Source: Parastagonospora avenae f. sp. tritici 18332-5 (Eukaryota; Ascomycota; Dothideomycetes; Pleosporales; Phaeosphaeriaceae). From it: a DNA stretch of 64,000 nt. Below, one piece after another: positions 53,289 through 63,783 of the stretch. The stretch lies in the NCBI GenBank assembly GCA_022559985.1, contig JAFJTR010000115.1, positions 1-64,000 of the forward strand. Direction: 5' to 3'. Both the position numbers and the translations under genes were made by a program. The notes under the pieces are model-generated. The model saw only the letters and a list, made by a program, of their open reading frames with translations, was not told where the DNA came from and made no database searches. Each line of letters begins with the position of its first letter. Position 1 is the first letter of the stretch.

Positions 53289-55745
53289 TCACAACGACTC
53301 ATCAACCCTCTCCTGCACCAAATCCACCTGCTTAACCGGATGCAAAAGCATCCCGGGCAAACACATCCGCCCCTCACCCGCCAACTCCTCCTCCTCCCCT
53401 CCATCCCCATCAACCTTATACCCCAACCACCTCTTCCAAAGATTCGGCGCGAACCCCGCATTGTAATACCATGTCGTGCCGAGGAAGTTATGCTGCCGCT
53501 CGTCGCTGAACACGCTCATCTTCGCACCACCAGCCGCGCCGTTGCGCCCGTTGTTGAATATCGCGGCGAGGTATTGCGTCGGCCATTTGCGGTCGATGAA
53601 GACTGGGTGTGGCGCGTACACGGCTTTGAGGCCGTGGTGCAGGGCGACGGTCGCGGGCCACATTTCTGTGAACATGGTGTGGCGGAAGTGGGTTTGTTCG
53701 CGGTGCATGGTCTCGAGGAGGCGGCGGCTAAGGCGGCCTGAGGTGTTGATTGCGGCGCGGCGAGGGGGCATGCCGTTTGCCCTTTCGTAACCTGTGACGT
53801 CGTTTGCGAGGAGCCAATTTGTTTGGTCCGGGTCGAAGAGCGGATTGAAGACGATGAGGTCGGCGGGTTCGTTGATGCCCCATTCGTGGCCGGGCATGTC
53901 TTCAATTATGGCGTGGGGTGGCTTGACTGCTTCGTCGATTTCGATGTCGGGGTAGTCTTGGGGGAGGTCGGGACCCCAGATTGGCTTTTCGGGCTTCTGC
54001 ACTTTGGTCTCGGGGACATGTGGGTTCGGTGGGAGGTGTGATGACCATCTGTTGGCCTGGTTGTTGGTGCCATGCTCAGTCTGGACGCGGACCATGTGCT
54101 TGAAGTCTTCCCAAGGGCCGTGGACTGATGGGACGTAGAAGCGGGAGTTGCGCTCCCAGAGGCCCTTGCGAGCCTGAGCTGTAGCCCACTTGGAGACCTG
54201 CTCGAACAGGTGGTAGTAGTGACCGGTGTAGCGCACATCCATCTCCCAGTTCCAGAAGTACTCGAATTCGGGGTGTTGGTGGGCGAAGTAGGTGACGGGC
54301 ATGTATGCGCTCCTGTAGGCGCCGTGGACGGGGAGGTCGCGAAATTTGGAGTCGGAAATGCCGCCGTAGATGAGGCCCATCTGGCGTTCAGACCAGAGCG
54401 TGCCCATACCGGCAAACTCTTCTGGGAGAGCGTTCTTGAGCACATCCGCGTAGACCTTCTCGTCTGCCCAGATTTGCTTGTTGTCGTCCTTGACGTGGAT
54501 CAGGAAGTGCACCTGGTACTCGCCGCCAGAAGCGACGCTGAGCTCGGCAATGAGGGCGCGGAGGTACATGATGTCTTCGTCATCGTAGTTGTAGTCTGAC
54601 CATGTTCGGACGAGGACTGCAGTGCGGTGCAGCAGCTTCTTGTGCGCGGCATCTGGTGTTTTCTCTTGCGTGGTGTTTGTGACGCCGCGTCTGCTGGTGG
54701 CCATAGCCTGGAACGAGTTCTCCAGAGACTTCTCGGCCGATACAAAACGCGCTTTGTTCTTGTCCAAACAGCGATGCATGACTTCAGCCCATTGTACTTC
54801 CCGGTAGTCGACTTCAGGCGTGTTCTTCCACACGTGCTCGATGCCCTCACGGTCGCCCTCCATGGCCGCGCCCGTGCCGCCCCTTCTCTTGCTGTAGCCG
54901 AGGCCATATGGACCAAGACGACCGAATCGCTCGAAGCAAACATCGTTCCTCAGACCCAACACCTCATAGCTGCCCATGACATTGTCCGGCATGCCGTCTG
55001 TCACGCCGCTGTACGCTCTCATAGCGGGGAGCTGAATCGTGTCGTTTGCGTCGAGGTAGCATGTTTCGACTGCGGCGTATTCGTCGAGATAAGCGGCGCT
55101 GCTGTAGGCTGGGTATGGGTCGAAGGTGGACGAGTCGGGGATTTGCGCTCCCTCTGCCCTCTGCACGGGCGCTTCCTTCTTGATCTCCTCGACGGGCAGA
55201 TCCGGCTCAATGTCCTGCTTAGTTGGGTACTCGGGCGTGTTCTGGTCCCGTGACTTCAGAGTGCGTATGCCACCATGGTAGCGCTTCAGGAAGGGAAAGC
55301 TCTCCCACACTGGCGGCGGTGGGGGCGACTTGTGTATGCCCGACTCGGCAGTCCGTATCGAGTGCCAGCTGCTGCTGTACAGGAACCAGGCGAAGAAGAA
55401 GAGCGTGCCGGCTATGGCAAGCCCAAAGTATCTCGTGCATGCTCGCGGGTTTCGGCAGCTGTATGGGCTCAACTTGGGCCGTGACTGCGTTCGTCGATGT
55501 GATGCTGGTGACCGGCCATTAGGCGCGAGAGGTCGTGACTCGATGTTGTTCGGGTTTTGGTCGTACGAGGCTGAAGACTGCCGTGAAGAGTCCGAGGACG
55601 GTGTGTCGGGCTCGTCGCTATCGTTGTCGCTCTCCCAGTCCTTCTCGTCGTAGTCGCCGTCTTCAATGTCCCTTCTTGATGCTTTCAACGGCATGTACAC
55701 CTTCGCCTTCCGCTTGGCCACTTGAAATGGCCGAAACCCTAGCAT
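53289..55745 (-). CDS. DUF3405 type II membrane protein
   Basis: A single exon of 818 residues. A cytosolic acidic/Ser-rich head of about 100 residues is followed by one transmembrane helix (about 105-126, YFGLAIAGTLFFFAWFLYSSSW), so the rest lies in the Golgi/ER lumen or outside. The luminal part shows DUF3405 features: RTAVLVRTWSDYNYDDEDIMYLRALIAEL, VHFLIHVKD, YWNWEMDVRYTGHYYHLFEQ and CFERFGR. The FEYFWNWEMDVR block with its acidic pair looks like a metal-binding nucleotide-sugar site, so a glycosyltransferase role is a fair guess, but the family has no proven activity. Several proline-rich segments separate the helix from the core. Confidence 0.9.
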   Translation of the reverse strand: MLGFRPFQVAKRKAKVYMPLKASRRDIEDGDYDEKDWESDNDSDEPDTPSSDSSRQSSASYDQNPNNIESRPLAPNGRSPASHRRTQSRPKLSPYSCRNPRACTRYFGLAIAGTLFFFAWFLYSSSWHSIRTAESGIHKSPPPPPVWESFPFLKRYHGGIRTLKSRDQNTPEYPTKQDIEPDLPVEEIKKEAPVQRAEGAQIPDSSTFDPYPAYSSAAYLDEYAAVETCYLDANDTIQLPAMRAYSGVTDGMPDNVMGSYEVLGLRNDVCFERFGRLGPYGLGYSKRRGGTGAAMEGDREGIEHVWKNTPEVDYREVQWAEVMHRCLDKNKARFVSAEKSLENSFQAMATSRRGVTNTTQEKTPDAAHKKLLHRTAVLVRTWSDYNYDDEDIMYLRALIAELSVASGGEYQVHFLIHVKDDNKQIWADEKVYADVLKNALPEEFAGMGTLWSERQMGLIYGGISDSKFRDLPVHGAYRSAYMPVTYFAHQHPEFEYFWNWEMDVRYTGHYYHLFEQVSKWATAQARKGLWERNSRFYVPSVHGPWEDFKHMVRVQTEHGTNNQANRWSSHLPPNPHVPETKVQKPEKPIWGPDLPQDYPDIEIDEAVKPPHAIIEDMPGHEWGINEPADLIVFNPLFDPDQTNWLLANDVTGYERANGMPPRRAAINTSGRLSRRLLETMHREQTHFRHTMFTEMWPATVALHHGLKAVYAPHPVFIDRKWPTQYLAAIFNNGRNGAAGGAKMSVFSDERQHNFLGTTWYYNAGFAPNLWKRWLGYKVDGDGGEEEELAGEGRMCLPGMLLHPVKQVDLVQERVDESL

Positions 55746-56468
55746 TCTTGGGAGTTGCGTGTGTGACGACGGCTATCGCTTACGTTGGCCCCGATGGGCG
55801 GTCAGACAGGAATGTAAAAATAAATGTCGGATGCGCGTGTTTAGCAAAGTTCGCGACAGAGACAAAACGTAAGTGCGTACGCAGCGTTGAAGCGAAAGCG
55901 TGTATTAAATCAATTGCAAAGTGCAAACGCAAAGAATTGGACTGAATTGAAAGTGCTGGCAGTTGTCCGCAGTGATTCGTCGAGTTGCGCCGATATGCGG
56001 TTAGCGCCTAACAGTGCGGCGGTTGGCGCAACAACGCCCTTCTCACGCTGACGCCAATCATTCTCCATCATCACCGCACAGCACTAGCGATATCGCATCT
56101 TCATGCACGAATTCGGCAGTCGGATTTTTAATCGGTGAGGCACACGGCATACCGAAGCCACGAGTAGGCCCTTTGATCCAGTCTGACTACTTAGCGGCCA
56201 GTACGGCCTTGTCATACTCTTGGTGCGCTTCGAGCGACGAAAGTATCTCTGATCTTGCCAACTAGTCGCTTCATGGCTTGAGCTCATCAGAACGCGTGCA
56301 ATCAGTGCCAATCAAAGAGCCAATTCATAAAGGCATTCATTTCATTAAAGCTAGCATCAGGACAAAAATCGCTCAGCAAAGATCCCAGACACCAACGCTC
56401 ATACAAATAGAAGCACATAAGACCAACAAGCCAATCTGCATCACACAAGCAAGTCACCCGTCCTCAAA
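55746..56468. other. Intergenic, nothing recognised
   Basis: It contains the promoter of the DUF3405 gene and the 3' flank of the small secreted gene. No supported open frame. Confidence 0.5.
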
Positions 56469-56924
56469 TCAAGCCCTCGGCACAGCCTTGCCCAGACTGA
56501 TCAGCGTGCTCTCCTCCACGCTCCCAATCTCCGCCCCCAAGTTGGCCGCCCCACTAGTCGAGCTCCCATCAATCTCGTCCAACGCCTGCGTCAACGCCTT
56601 GGTTGCATCGCCCGTACCCGCCGCTTCGCTCAACGTCTGGAAGCCGTCGCTGATCTTATCGAGCTGGCGGCGGTGTGGTTTCGGGCCAGGTGGTGGGGGA
56701 GCTGCGCCTCCGGTACCAGTGGTAGCACCGCCGGTGCTACCCTTGAGCTGGGCGACGTTCTTGGCGAGGTTCTGCTCGGCGTTCTTGATGGCGAAGCCGA
56801 TGCCGTTGTCGGTTGAACTGAAGATGCTGTTCAATGCGGCGCCTTCGCCGGCGAGTTGCGGAGTGGGCAGGGCGAAGGCAGAGCCAGCCAAGAGGAGGAT
56901 GATTAGGGTGGTGAAGGATGGCAT
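56469..56924 (-). CDS. Small secreted protein, cysteine-free
   Basis: An open frame of 151 residues. A signal peptide ends near SAFALPTPQ (about 1-20). The mature part has two helical halves: ALNSIFSSTDNGIGFAIKNAEQNLAKNVAQL, and LDKISDGFQTLSEAAGTGDATKALTQALDEI, joined by a Gly/Thr/Ala/Pro-rich linker ending in RRQ, a dibasic pair where kexin could cut. It lacks cysteines, so it is unlike typical cysteine-stabilised effectors. I know no family. The overlapping plus-strand frame (56278-56937) is open too, but lacks the signal peptide and is a shadow. Confidence 0.7.
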   Translation of the reverse strand: MPSFTTLIILLLAGSAFALPTPQLAGEGAALNSIFSSTDNGIGFAIKNAEQNLAKNVAQLKGSTGGATTGTGGAAPPPPGPKPHRRQLDKISDGFQTLSEAAGTGDATKALTQALDEIDGSSTSGAANLGAEIGSVEESTLISLGKAVPRA

Positions 56925-57245
56925 GGTGGTCGATTAATTGCAGTCGAACTTGAAGTAGTAGAAATGTAGTTGTCAAGCGCTTGCTTGATTGAAGTAGCTG
57001 AGATGAGGCTTTGGAGTGCTTGCTTGATGAGAGATGCAGATGCTGATGTTGATGTCGATATAAGATGCAGATACGCATCTTAATATACCCTCAAGTCTCG
57101 CTATGAAGCTCACTTCTTCGCAATAGACGGCAACGTCACTTCGCGTACCACCACCCGTCACTATTCAGAACCCTTTTCTCACAAGCAAAACTGCAGCATG
57201 ACGTCCCCCAAACCTTCGCAACGCACGAACATACCTCATCCGCAT

Positions 57246-57550
57246 AGCATCCTCCATCTCACAGGTCAGACACCCGAGCCGCTGACATACCACTGCATCG
57301 GAAGCGCGCACGCAAGATTACCCCCTGCGAAAGCCAAGAGCCCTCAAGCTCCCTCAGCATGAGCTTAGGTATTTTAGCACTCTAAGGAAGCAACTAACTT
57401 TCCCATAGACCGCATCTCCTCTCTGACAGGCTGCACTAGCGAGCCACTGACGCTCAGCAACCGTACCACCGCATCGGCAGTACGCAAGCTAAGCCTCCGT
57501 GCATAGAAGCCAAGCGCCTTCAAGCTCCCTTGGCTTGAGCTTGGCAGCAT
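57246..57550. repeat. Diverged direct repeat, two units of about 140 bp
   Basis: Unit 1 (about 57246-57382) and unit 2 (about 57410-57550) share in order AGCATCTCC-like, GAGCCGCTGAC or GAGCCACTGAC, CACTGCATCGG or CACCGCATCGG, and GCCAAGAGCCCTCAAGCTC or GCCAAGCGCCTTCAAGCTC blocks, then a TGAGCTT block. No coding content. It lies upstream of the secreted-protein gene. Confidence 0.6.
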
Positions 57551-58151
57551 TGGACGGCGGCTCCACAGGGTCTTGAAAGGGTCCAGGACATAGGATCGAC
57601 AGAGCCGCATGGAGCTGAGTGCGCCGCTGATGATCAGCCGCAGTTGTTTTCAGAAATTGCGATGATGGTCAGATGGAGTTGTTCGCTGTCAGTGCCGACA
57701 CCTCGGTGGACTTGCTCACATCGGCTCGTCGGAGAGGAGTGACGCCAGCAATCCTTCTTCGAGTAACTGGTGTGATGGCTGCCACTTCATTCCCACGCAC
57801 CATCCCCGTCCCGAAAACCCATGAAAAACCTCCATCACATCATATCACAGTGTCTTGCCGCTCTCACCCAGGCGTGCAGTCTAACGAAAACGATCGACAC
57901 AATCCCAACAATCTGGCTAGCTGCATCGTCGTCATAGCGCGTGTTCCGGAGTGAGCCCCGGATGCAGGTGTCAAGCCACCACGACCCCACGAAGGACGCT
58001 GAAGCGAGAAGCTCGGCTATCTGACTCGGCAGTCTCATCGTGCATATGAAGTACTTGGGTATAGCTAGCGGTCAAGTGGGACGCAAGCTGACAGTGCGGG
58101 ATGTTGAGCTGAGGGGTGACGAGCAATAACTTGACAGTAGCCTTGCATTCT

Positions 58152-58371
58152 TACCAGGCGCCGGCAAACTGCATAAACGCACTTTCCTGACGGTCTGAGG
58201 CGATAAGGTAGCCTGTATGTATCCAAAAATTTCCAAGAATAAGAAGGCATAGTATCTTAGAGCTGCGTGTATATTTAGGCTCTCTTAAGCTAGCAATTAA
58301 TCTACTTCTTAAGACTATAAGCCTGGGTTGTGTAGGTGCAGAGCGGGCATGAATGTTGCCGCTGCGTGGTA
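58152..58371. mobile_element. MITE-like element, copy E
   Basis: A 220-bp element. The left end is TACCAGGCGCCGGCAAACTG and the right end, reverse-complemented, is TACCACGCAGCGGCAACATT. Flanks are TTCT and TTCG (three of four match). The interior has GGTAGCCTGTATGTATCC and TGTATATTTAGGCTCTC as in the other copies. Confidence 0.75.
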
Positions 58372-58611
58372 TTCGTGGAATGTTGGATGACAACACACGT
58401 TCTGGAAAATGCGGCGCTGGGCGGTGAGATTGGGGTCTGTTCTTTGCCTGAAGGCGAGAATACAGGGGGAATAGGGGCTGAACAAGTGACTTAATTGAGT
58501 GTAGTTGTTAAATATTCTTGTTTCTATGACAATGCTAACGCTTTTGCTCTCGTGCTTCTTTTACCCCGCAATTCCCCCTAGTGCCCTCTATATATACTTA
58601 CGAAGCGGCTC

Positions 58612-59931
58612 TCACGCATACAACTGGAAGATGTGCTCTCGGACAAGATTCTTGTCGTTGCTGCCGCGCTTCACGACGTGTGACACGACCGCAGTGCTTC
58701 CATGCAGTCCCAACTCACGCGCCCTCGACCCAGGCTTAATCGGCGGTGCAGTCTCGACGTAGAGGAGTATGTTCGGCAACGATCCGACGTCCGATTTGAA
58801 CACGCGCAGCTTGGAGATGTACTTATTCTCGCCGAGTTGCTTCTTGTGCTGCATGAGAAAGTAGCCTGCCCAGCGTGCGACTGGAGAGCCTATCATCATA
58901 TTAGCTATCACCTCACATAGCAGTTCTTCATCACCCCACCCACCAAGAATGGCTTGTCCAGCAGGCGTGTCCGTCCTGAATTCGAACCCCGGCCAAACCG
59001 CCGTCTCACTCCTCTTCGGCTCGAGCGTCTCGTGCGCCCGGCGGATGATATTGCGCGTATCTTCGTTCAGAATCATGGTTACCAGAAAGTACTTGATTCC
59101 CTGGACGTTACCCGCGCGGTTCCAGAAGCCCCATGCGACGTCGGAAATCGAGCGGATCTGGGGGAGTTCGTCGGATGAGGGTTTGCGCTGCCAGAGGTGG
59201 TTCGCACTGTAAGCTGGGCTGATTACGTTGATGAGCGCGACCAGGCCCTCTTGGCCGTTGATGCCGAATTGGAAGGTAGCACCAGTTTCCTGTAATGCGA
59301 TTAGTAGATGAAGAAAGATGACTAGTGGCGCGCTCACTCGGTACTCCTTTCCGCAGCTCTTGTCGATGTATTTCTGCTTGTCGATGGGCGGTAGCTTGTC
59401 GTCTTTGTCACGCACCACTTTCGCTCCATCCCGATGATCCAGCTGAACGCATTGATTCGGGCCTCCGTTCGCTTTCGACGCCGTGTTGATGCCCAGCTCA
59501 TCAAAAGCTCGTTTTATCCGGTGGTACGCGTCGAAGTCGCACTCTTTGTCGATTTTCGCATTCACAGCATCGTCTTCCTTGTAGCCCCACTTGATGAAGT
59601 CCTCCCTCATGTCGCCATCATGGCTACTCTGGACGGTCTGGATCGTGGGGTCTTGGACGTAAGGGTCGGTCTTGAAGAAGAAGGATGCTTTGCGGTCGTC
59701 GGCTTGCATGCCGAAGAAGAGGTTTGCTCCAGACTTGACTGCATCGTCCCATTTGCCGCCGGCTGCCGTGACGGCGGTGACGGGCTCGGCCCAGAGTGGT
59801 GGAATCTCGACTGTGGCAACATCGAGTTCGCAAGCGGAGATTAAGTGGATGGAGGTGGCATTGGAGGCGAGCAGTACACGAGCGATCGTGCCGACTGTGA
59901 GGCAGGCGAAGGTAGTCGCGCTTATCCTCAT
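58612..59931 (-). CDS. Secreted protein of unknown function
   Basis: Exons 59931-59338 and 59289-58612 join across a 48-nt intron (GTGAGC...TACAG, phase 0; translation without splicing also stays open) to give 423 residues. A hydrophobic N-terminus (about 1-22, MRISATTFACLTVGTIARVLLA) looks like a signal peptide. The body has no known motif. It has LFFGMQADDRKASFFFKTDPYV, a Cys-containing segment KIDKECDFDAYHRIKRAFDELG, a WGFWNRAGNVQGIKYFLVTMIL stretch and RWAGYFLMQHKKQ. I did not recognise it. The intact splice with a clear branch site (CTAAT) supports a real gene. Confidence 0.7.
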   Translation of the reverse strand: MRISATTFACLTVGTIARVLLASNATSIHLISACELDVATVEIPPLWAEPVTAVTAAGGKWDDAVKSGANLFFGMQADDRKASFFFKTDPYVQDPTIQTVQSSHDGDMREDFIKWGYKEDDAVNAKIDKECDFDAYHRIKRAFDELGINTASKANGGPNQCVQLDHRDGAKVVRDKDDKLPPIDKQKYIDKSCGKEYRVSAPLVIFLHLLIALQETGATFQFGINGQEGLVALINVISPAYSANHLWQRKPSSDELPQIRSISDVAWGFWNRAGNVQGIKYFLVTMILNEDTRNIIRRAHETLEPKRSETAVWPGFEFRTDTPAGQAILGGWGDEELLCEVIANMMIGSPVARWAGYFLMQHKKQLGENKYISKLRVFKSDVGSLPNILLYVETAPPIKPGSRARELGLHGSTAVVSHVVKRGSNDKNLVREHIFQLYA

Positions 59932-60204
59932 GGCTGAGGGCTCGTGCGATGCAGCTTGGAGGTGCCTATGCGGGCTGAGAATTGCGATATTGCAATAAAA
60001 CGTGAAGAGTGGGTGGAATAGTTGGTAGTACAGCTAGCTTCGTTGGGTCATAGCTCCTTCCCTATTCACTTCAGACGGTGAAGCTGACACGAAGAAAGTA
60101 AAGAAGAGGCCCAGGCGGAGAATTTCAAGTGACAGAGAATCAACCAGACTACTACATTTCAAATTGAGAATATGTATACCTTTACGTTGGCTGCATGTCT
60201 TCGT

Positions 60205-61124
60205 CTACTGCATCTCTTGCCTCGCACTGCTTTCGTCAAGCTCTTGCGGCATCGATCGACTACTTCTTGTGCGCTTCCAGTAAAAGTTTCGGATGCCCAA
60301 CTTATGGCGACCACCCCCTCGGTTACTTCTTCGACAGCGCATTAGAAGCCATGTAAGTGCAACTAGGCTGACTACCAGCATCGCAATTCCAACGCCGATA
60401 ACGGTACCAGCGAGGGGAGAGAGATCAGACGACGACTGCGATGGACTGTTCAAAGTACCAGTAGGTGGAGAATTTGTTGTCATCGAAGTGAAAGTGGACG
60501 TTGTTTCGATCGACGTCGTGGTTTGCTGGGGAGTGCTGGAGCTTGCCAGGGCAATTTCCGACATGTAAGGTGGTTGCCAATACGTTGGAGAAGCAGTGGT
60601 ATCTCTCTCAGACCCGTTCCCAACCCAGCCTGTTGCTGGATTGACATAGAATAGTGGCCCATTTGTGCAGCAGGTATCCAGCGGTTGCTGATAGCAAAAG
60701 ATGTTCCCTCCGCAGGCTTTGATCTCGAGTCCATGGGCTGTAGTTTCTGGTGTTACAGCGTTAGTAGGTGTCATTCAAGTAAAGCATCCTATACGAACCA
60801 GGTGAAAGCTGCGAGCAGCCCTGCCAATTTTTGTTGGCGCAATACTGTCGGCTGAATGAACCATAGTTCGAGCATAGCAGGTTCGTACCACACTTTTCGT
60901 GTGGAAGACAGCAAGTGCTTATGTTTTTACCGCAAGGCTGTAGCTCAGGGCCACGGTAGACGGACGAGTCCATGGCAAGAACTCCTGTAAAAGTCAGTGG
61001 GGAAGATATTGTGTTCAGCGCGCATGAGCATACCATCTCTTGAGTAGCAGTCAGCATGAACATATCTGACAATGCAGCCAACTAGGAAATATATTGGGAG
61101 TGTCACCTCTAACTGTGGTGGCAT
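60205..61124 (-). CDS. Cysteine-rich single-pass membrane protein
   Basis: Three exons, 61124-61034, 60984-60799 and 60746-60205, give 272 residues; introns are 49 nt (GTATGC) and 52 nt (GTTCGT). The signal peptide (MPPQLEVTLPIYFLVGCIVRY) leads into a Cys-rich ectodomain: DCYSRDG, QPCGKNISTCCLPHEKCGTNLLC, QYCANKNWQGC and ACGGNIFCYQQPLDTCC. This pattern occurs in many fungal surface proteins of no known role. A Thr/Ser-rich stalk follows, then a transmembrane helix (about 193-215, LAGTVIGVGIAMLVVSLVALTWLLM) and a basic cytosolic tail. The middle junctions were chosen because they keep the Cys pattern and frame. Confidence 0.78.
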
Positions 61125-62080
61125 GGTGAATGTCGCAAAGGCAGCTTGAGTAAGAGCTTCGCGCAATTATGGTTGCAGGTCTAGGGAACTTTATCTATGA
61201 TCATGCATGTGGTGGCTCTAAGAGCTGAGAATGTCACACGGCGAATGGATGGCGACGTTGGAAGCCATAGTAAGCACATATGCGCATCGCCCTAAATTGT
61301 TGCGCCAAACCGACCACTGCAGAGGCTGAATGTTCCAAATCAAGGGGCCCAAAATCGGAACTCGAACGAAGCTCGACGTTGGCCAAGATCTCAAATTTAT
61401 CTTCCGGGGCGATTGTCCAGCCTTGTGTCCGGATTGTCTGCCCAAGGATGATGAGAGCGTTCCATCGTTCGCAATTTGAAACTGTGATGCTGACGACTCT
61501 ACGTCTCGTCCGATGCGTTCAATGAACATGACACAAACAATTGTATGCTAAGATACTCCTGGAAACGTATTCAGCTACCTCCACGATCCGTGAACTTGTA
61601 ATCGCTGGTTGCCTGACCATCGACCAATGTTCGCCTATGGGTGATGTTGCCTGATATTCGTGAGATGAAATCTGTGTTGAGGGTGCAGCGCGTCCCGTCA
61701 GGTGCGCAAAAACATGCCCGCGTCAACTGAGGAATGATGCCTCGTGTGCGGATTTGCCGCCATGAAAGAGCTGAGAAGCACAGCTTAGATATCGCTATAC
61801 ATCACTTGAATAGCACATATCAAGAGAACGAGATTCTGGTGCAGAGTGGCACGGTGAAGTGATCAGGGGTGGGGCTAAAATCGGAAGTGGCCTCCCACCT
61901 ACTTAAGCGAACCTTAATAGCCTCGGGCACGCCGAGACAGGGAACCCCGCCTCGAGCACATCGTGGTAAGCGACCAAGGCGTATACGGCGATGTAACATT
62001 TAGACACGCAAAGTAGGGAAGGGTCTGAAATCTGTCGCCCATGTCCATCGCGAGATTGAGAAGTTCACTGTAACATCGCC
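61125..62080. other. Intergenic, nothing supported
   Basis: Short open frames on both strands, none with a motif. A faint match to the MITE end lies near 61699-61725 and is not called. Confidence 0.5.
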
Positions 62081-63170
62081 ATGTCATCAAAGACGAGATA
62101 TGTCGATCGCGAGATCCCCAAAGTACGAGTGGCAAATCAAGGTGAAGTTGACCTACTAACCTTCGTTGCGACAGATTTCTCTTCACAATTTTGAGCACCG
62201 CATCGATGAGATATCCGACCAAATCTGTAATGCAGCCGAAACGGTTGGCTTCTTCGCCGTGAAAGACCACGGTCTCTCCGAAGATGATGTGCAATCCATG
62301 TTCTCCATCTCGGAATCCTTCTTCAAGCTGCCCGACTCTACCAAAGCAACTGTACCATGGAGCCCTCAAAATGTCGGATGGGAATCGATGTCACAGGTGC
62401 GCCCATCAACAGGCGCTGCCGACACAAAAGAGTCGTACCAGCTGCAATTCCGCGAGAACCTGGAGAACATTTGGATCGCAGAGAATGAGCTGCCGGGCTT
62501 CAAAAGCAAAACGCTGGAGTTCATGCATCGCGTGCAAGACATCTCAGAACAACTCATGCTATGCTTAGCCCGTGGATTAGGCTTTGGAGACGACTACTTC
62601 ATCAAGTACCACGACAGAAGCCGGCCAGACTCGCAATCTACACTTCGACTTCTGCATTATTACGAAACCCCAAAGAAGAACGATGGAGAAATCCGACACC
62701 GCGCGGGCGCGCATACAGACTGGGGCTTTCTCACTCTCCTCTTTCAAAGCCCTGGACAGTTCGGCCTTGAAATCTGCCCAGGCCGCGAAGCCATCACTGA
62801 GAACGGGCTTGATGAAGCATGGACCAAGGTTGGGTTCGAGCCTGGCTTGATAGTTTGCAACATTGGCGACTTGTTGATGAGCTGGAGCGATGATCGTTTC
62901 AAGAGCACACTCCACCGTGTGAAAGCGCCGTGCGAAGAAGGTGACTTCTTCGGAGAGCGATACAGCATTGCTTTCTTCAACCAGCCTGTTAAGGATGCAG
63001 TCATACAGGGTCCGCTGAAGACGTACCCGGCTATCACGGGTGAAGAGTTCACCCGCAAGGCAATGGACAAGTTTTATGGGGCGTTGAGAGAGAAGTTAGC
63101 GGCGAAAGAGAGGGAGGAGAAGACTGCGCCGGTGGATGCAGCTCAGAGCGGAACCGCAATGAATGCATAA
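62081..63170 (+). CDS. 2-oxoglutarate/Fe(II)-dependent dioxygenase (isopenicillin N synthase-like)
   Basis: A first exon from ATG 62081 (MSSKTRYVDREIPK) is joined to 62175-63170. The donor is either 62123 (GTACGA) or 62129 (GTGGCA); both keep frame, giving 345 or 347 residues; I favour the first because REIP...ISLHNF is the usual fungal start. The acceptor is ACAG at 62171-62174. DIOX_N spans about 10-110 (EISDQICNAAETVGFFAVKDHG). The catalytic domain has iron ligands His and Asp in AHTDWG, the distal His in STLHRV, and the 2-oxoglutarate Arg and Ser in RYSIAFF. Such enzymes oxidise small molecules, often secondary metabolites; substrate unknown. All catalytic residues are intact. Confidence 0.92.
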
Positions 63171-63783
63171 CTCTTTTTCTTCTTAGAGAGAGGCAATGAA
63201 CAAAGCTTACATCTTTACTGTTCCGATCAGCGACCGAGCGTGGTTGCTTCACCCGCTTATCAGTCGTTACCTAGGTAAGCATTTGCTGTGGTCGCGGACC
63301 GTTTAATATGTTCGCGACGCACGTCGCATGAATGAAACGAGCGTACCGAATGGCCACCGTTCGTACTGCTCGTAACTGAACACGTGGTTGTCTTTCGTGC
63401 CTTTGATAGCTGCTACTGTTTGTCTTGACCAAGAGCTTATGGGCCACATGGCCGGAGTTCTCCAAAGCTATAGCGCTTTTATAGTTCTTCGACTGATCAC
63501 CGACGTCGATGAGATTTGAACATTGCATTTCTTCGACTACTGATCAGTATAGAAGGTGCATAGGTGTTGAGCGATGGCAGCCACCATATTAGTACTAGCT
63601 AAAACTAGCGTCGCCTTTCCCCGCAATCGGTTCGGGAACTAATTCCTGAAGAACTTCGATATTGGCGTGACATTGATAACAACAATTATTGAAAGACACT
63701 CAGATTAACACATTAACATTCTCGAAAGCTCTTGATCTACCCTCATCCGCCAATACTTCCGAAATTGTCTAAATCGCGAGATC
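63171..63783. other. Intergenic
   Basis: No gene is seen. TTACCTAGGTAA palindrome near 63267-63278 resembles the one at 250. The last 60 bases lead into the F-box gene. Confidence 0.5.

Noticed and set aside
52605..53741. Plus-strand frame of 378 codons
   Set aside because: Its second half is the antisense of the DUF3405 gene, and the first half lacks any motif.
56278..56937. Plus-strand frame of 219 codons over the small secreted gene
   Set aside because: Antisense shadow; the minus strand has a signal peptide and a sensible layout.
61699..61725. CAGGTGCGCAAAAACATGCC, similar to the MITE end
   Set aside because: No matching interior or opposite end within 300 bases; too short to call a copy.
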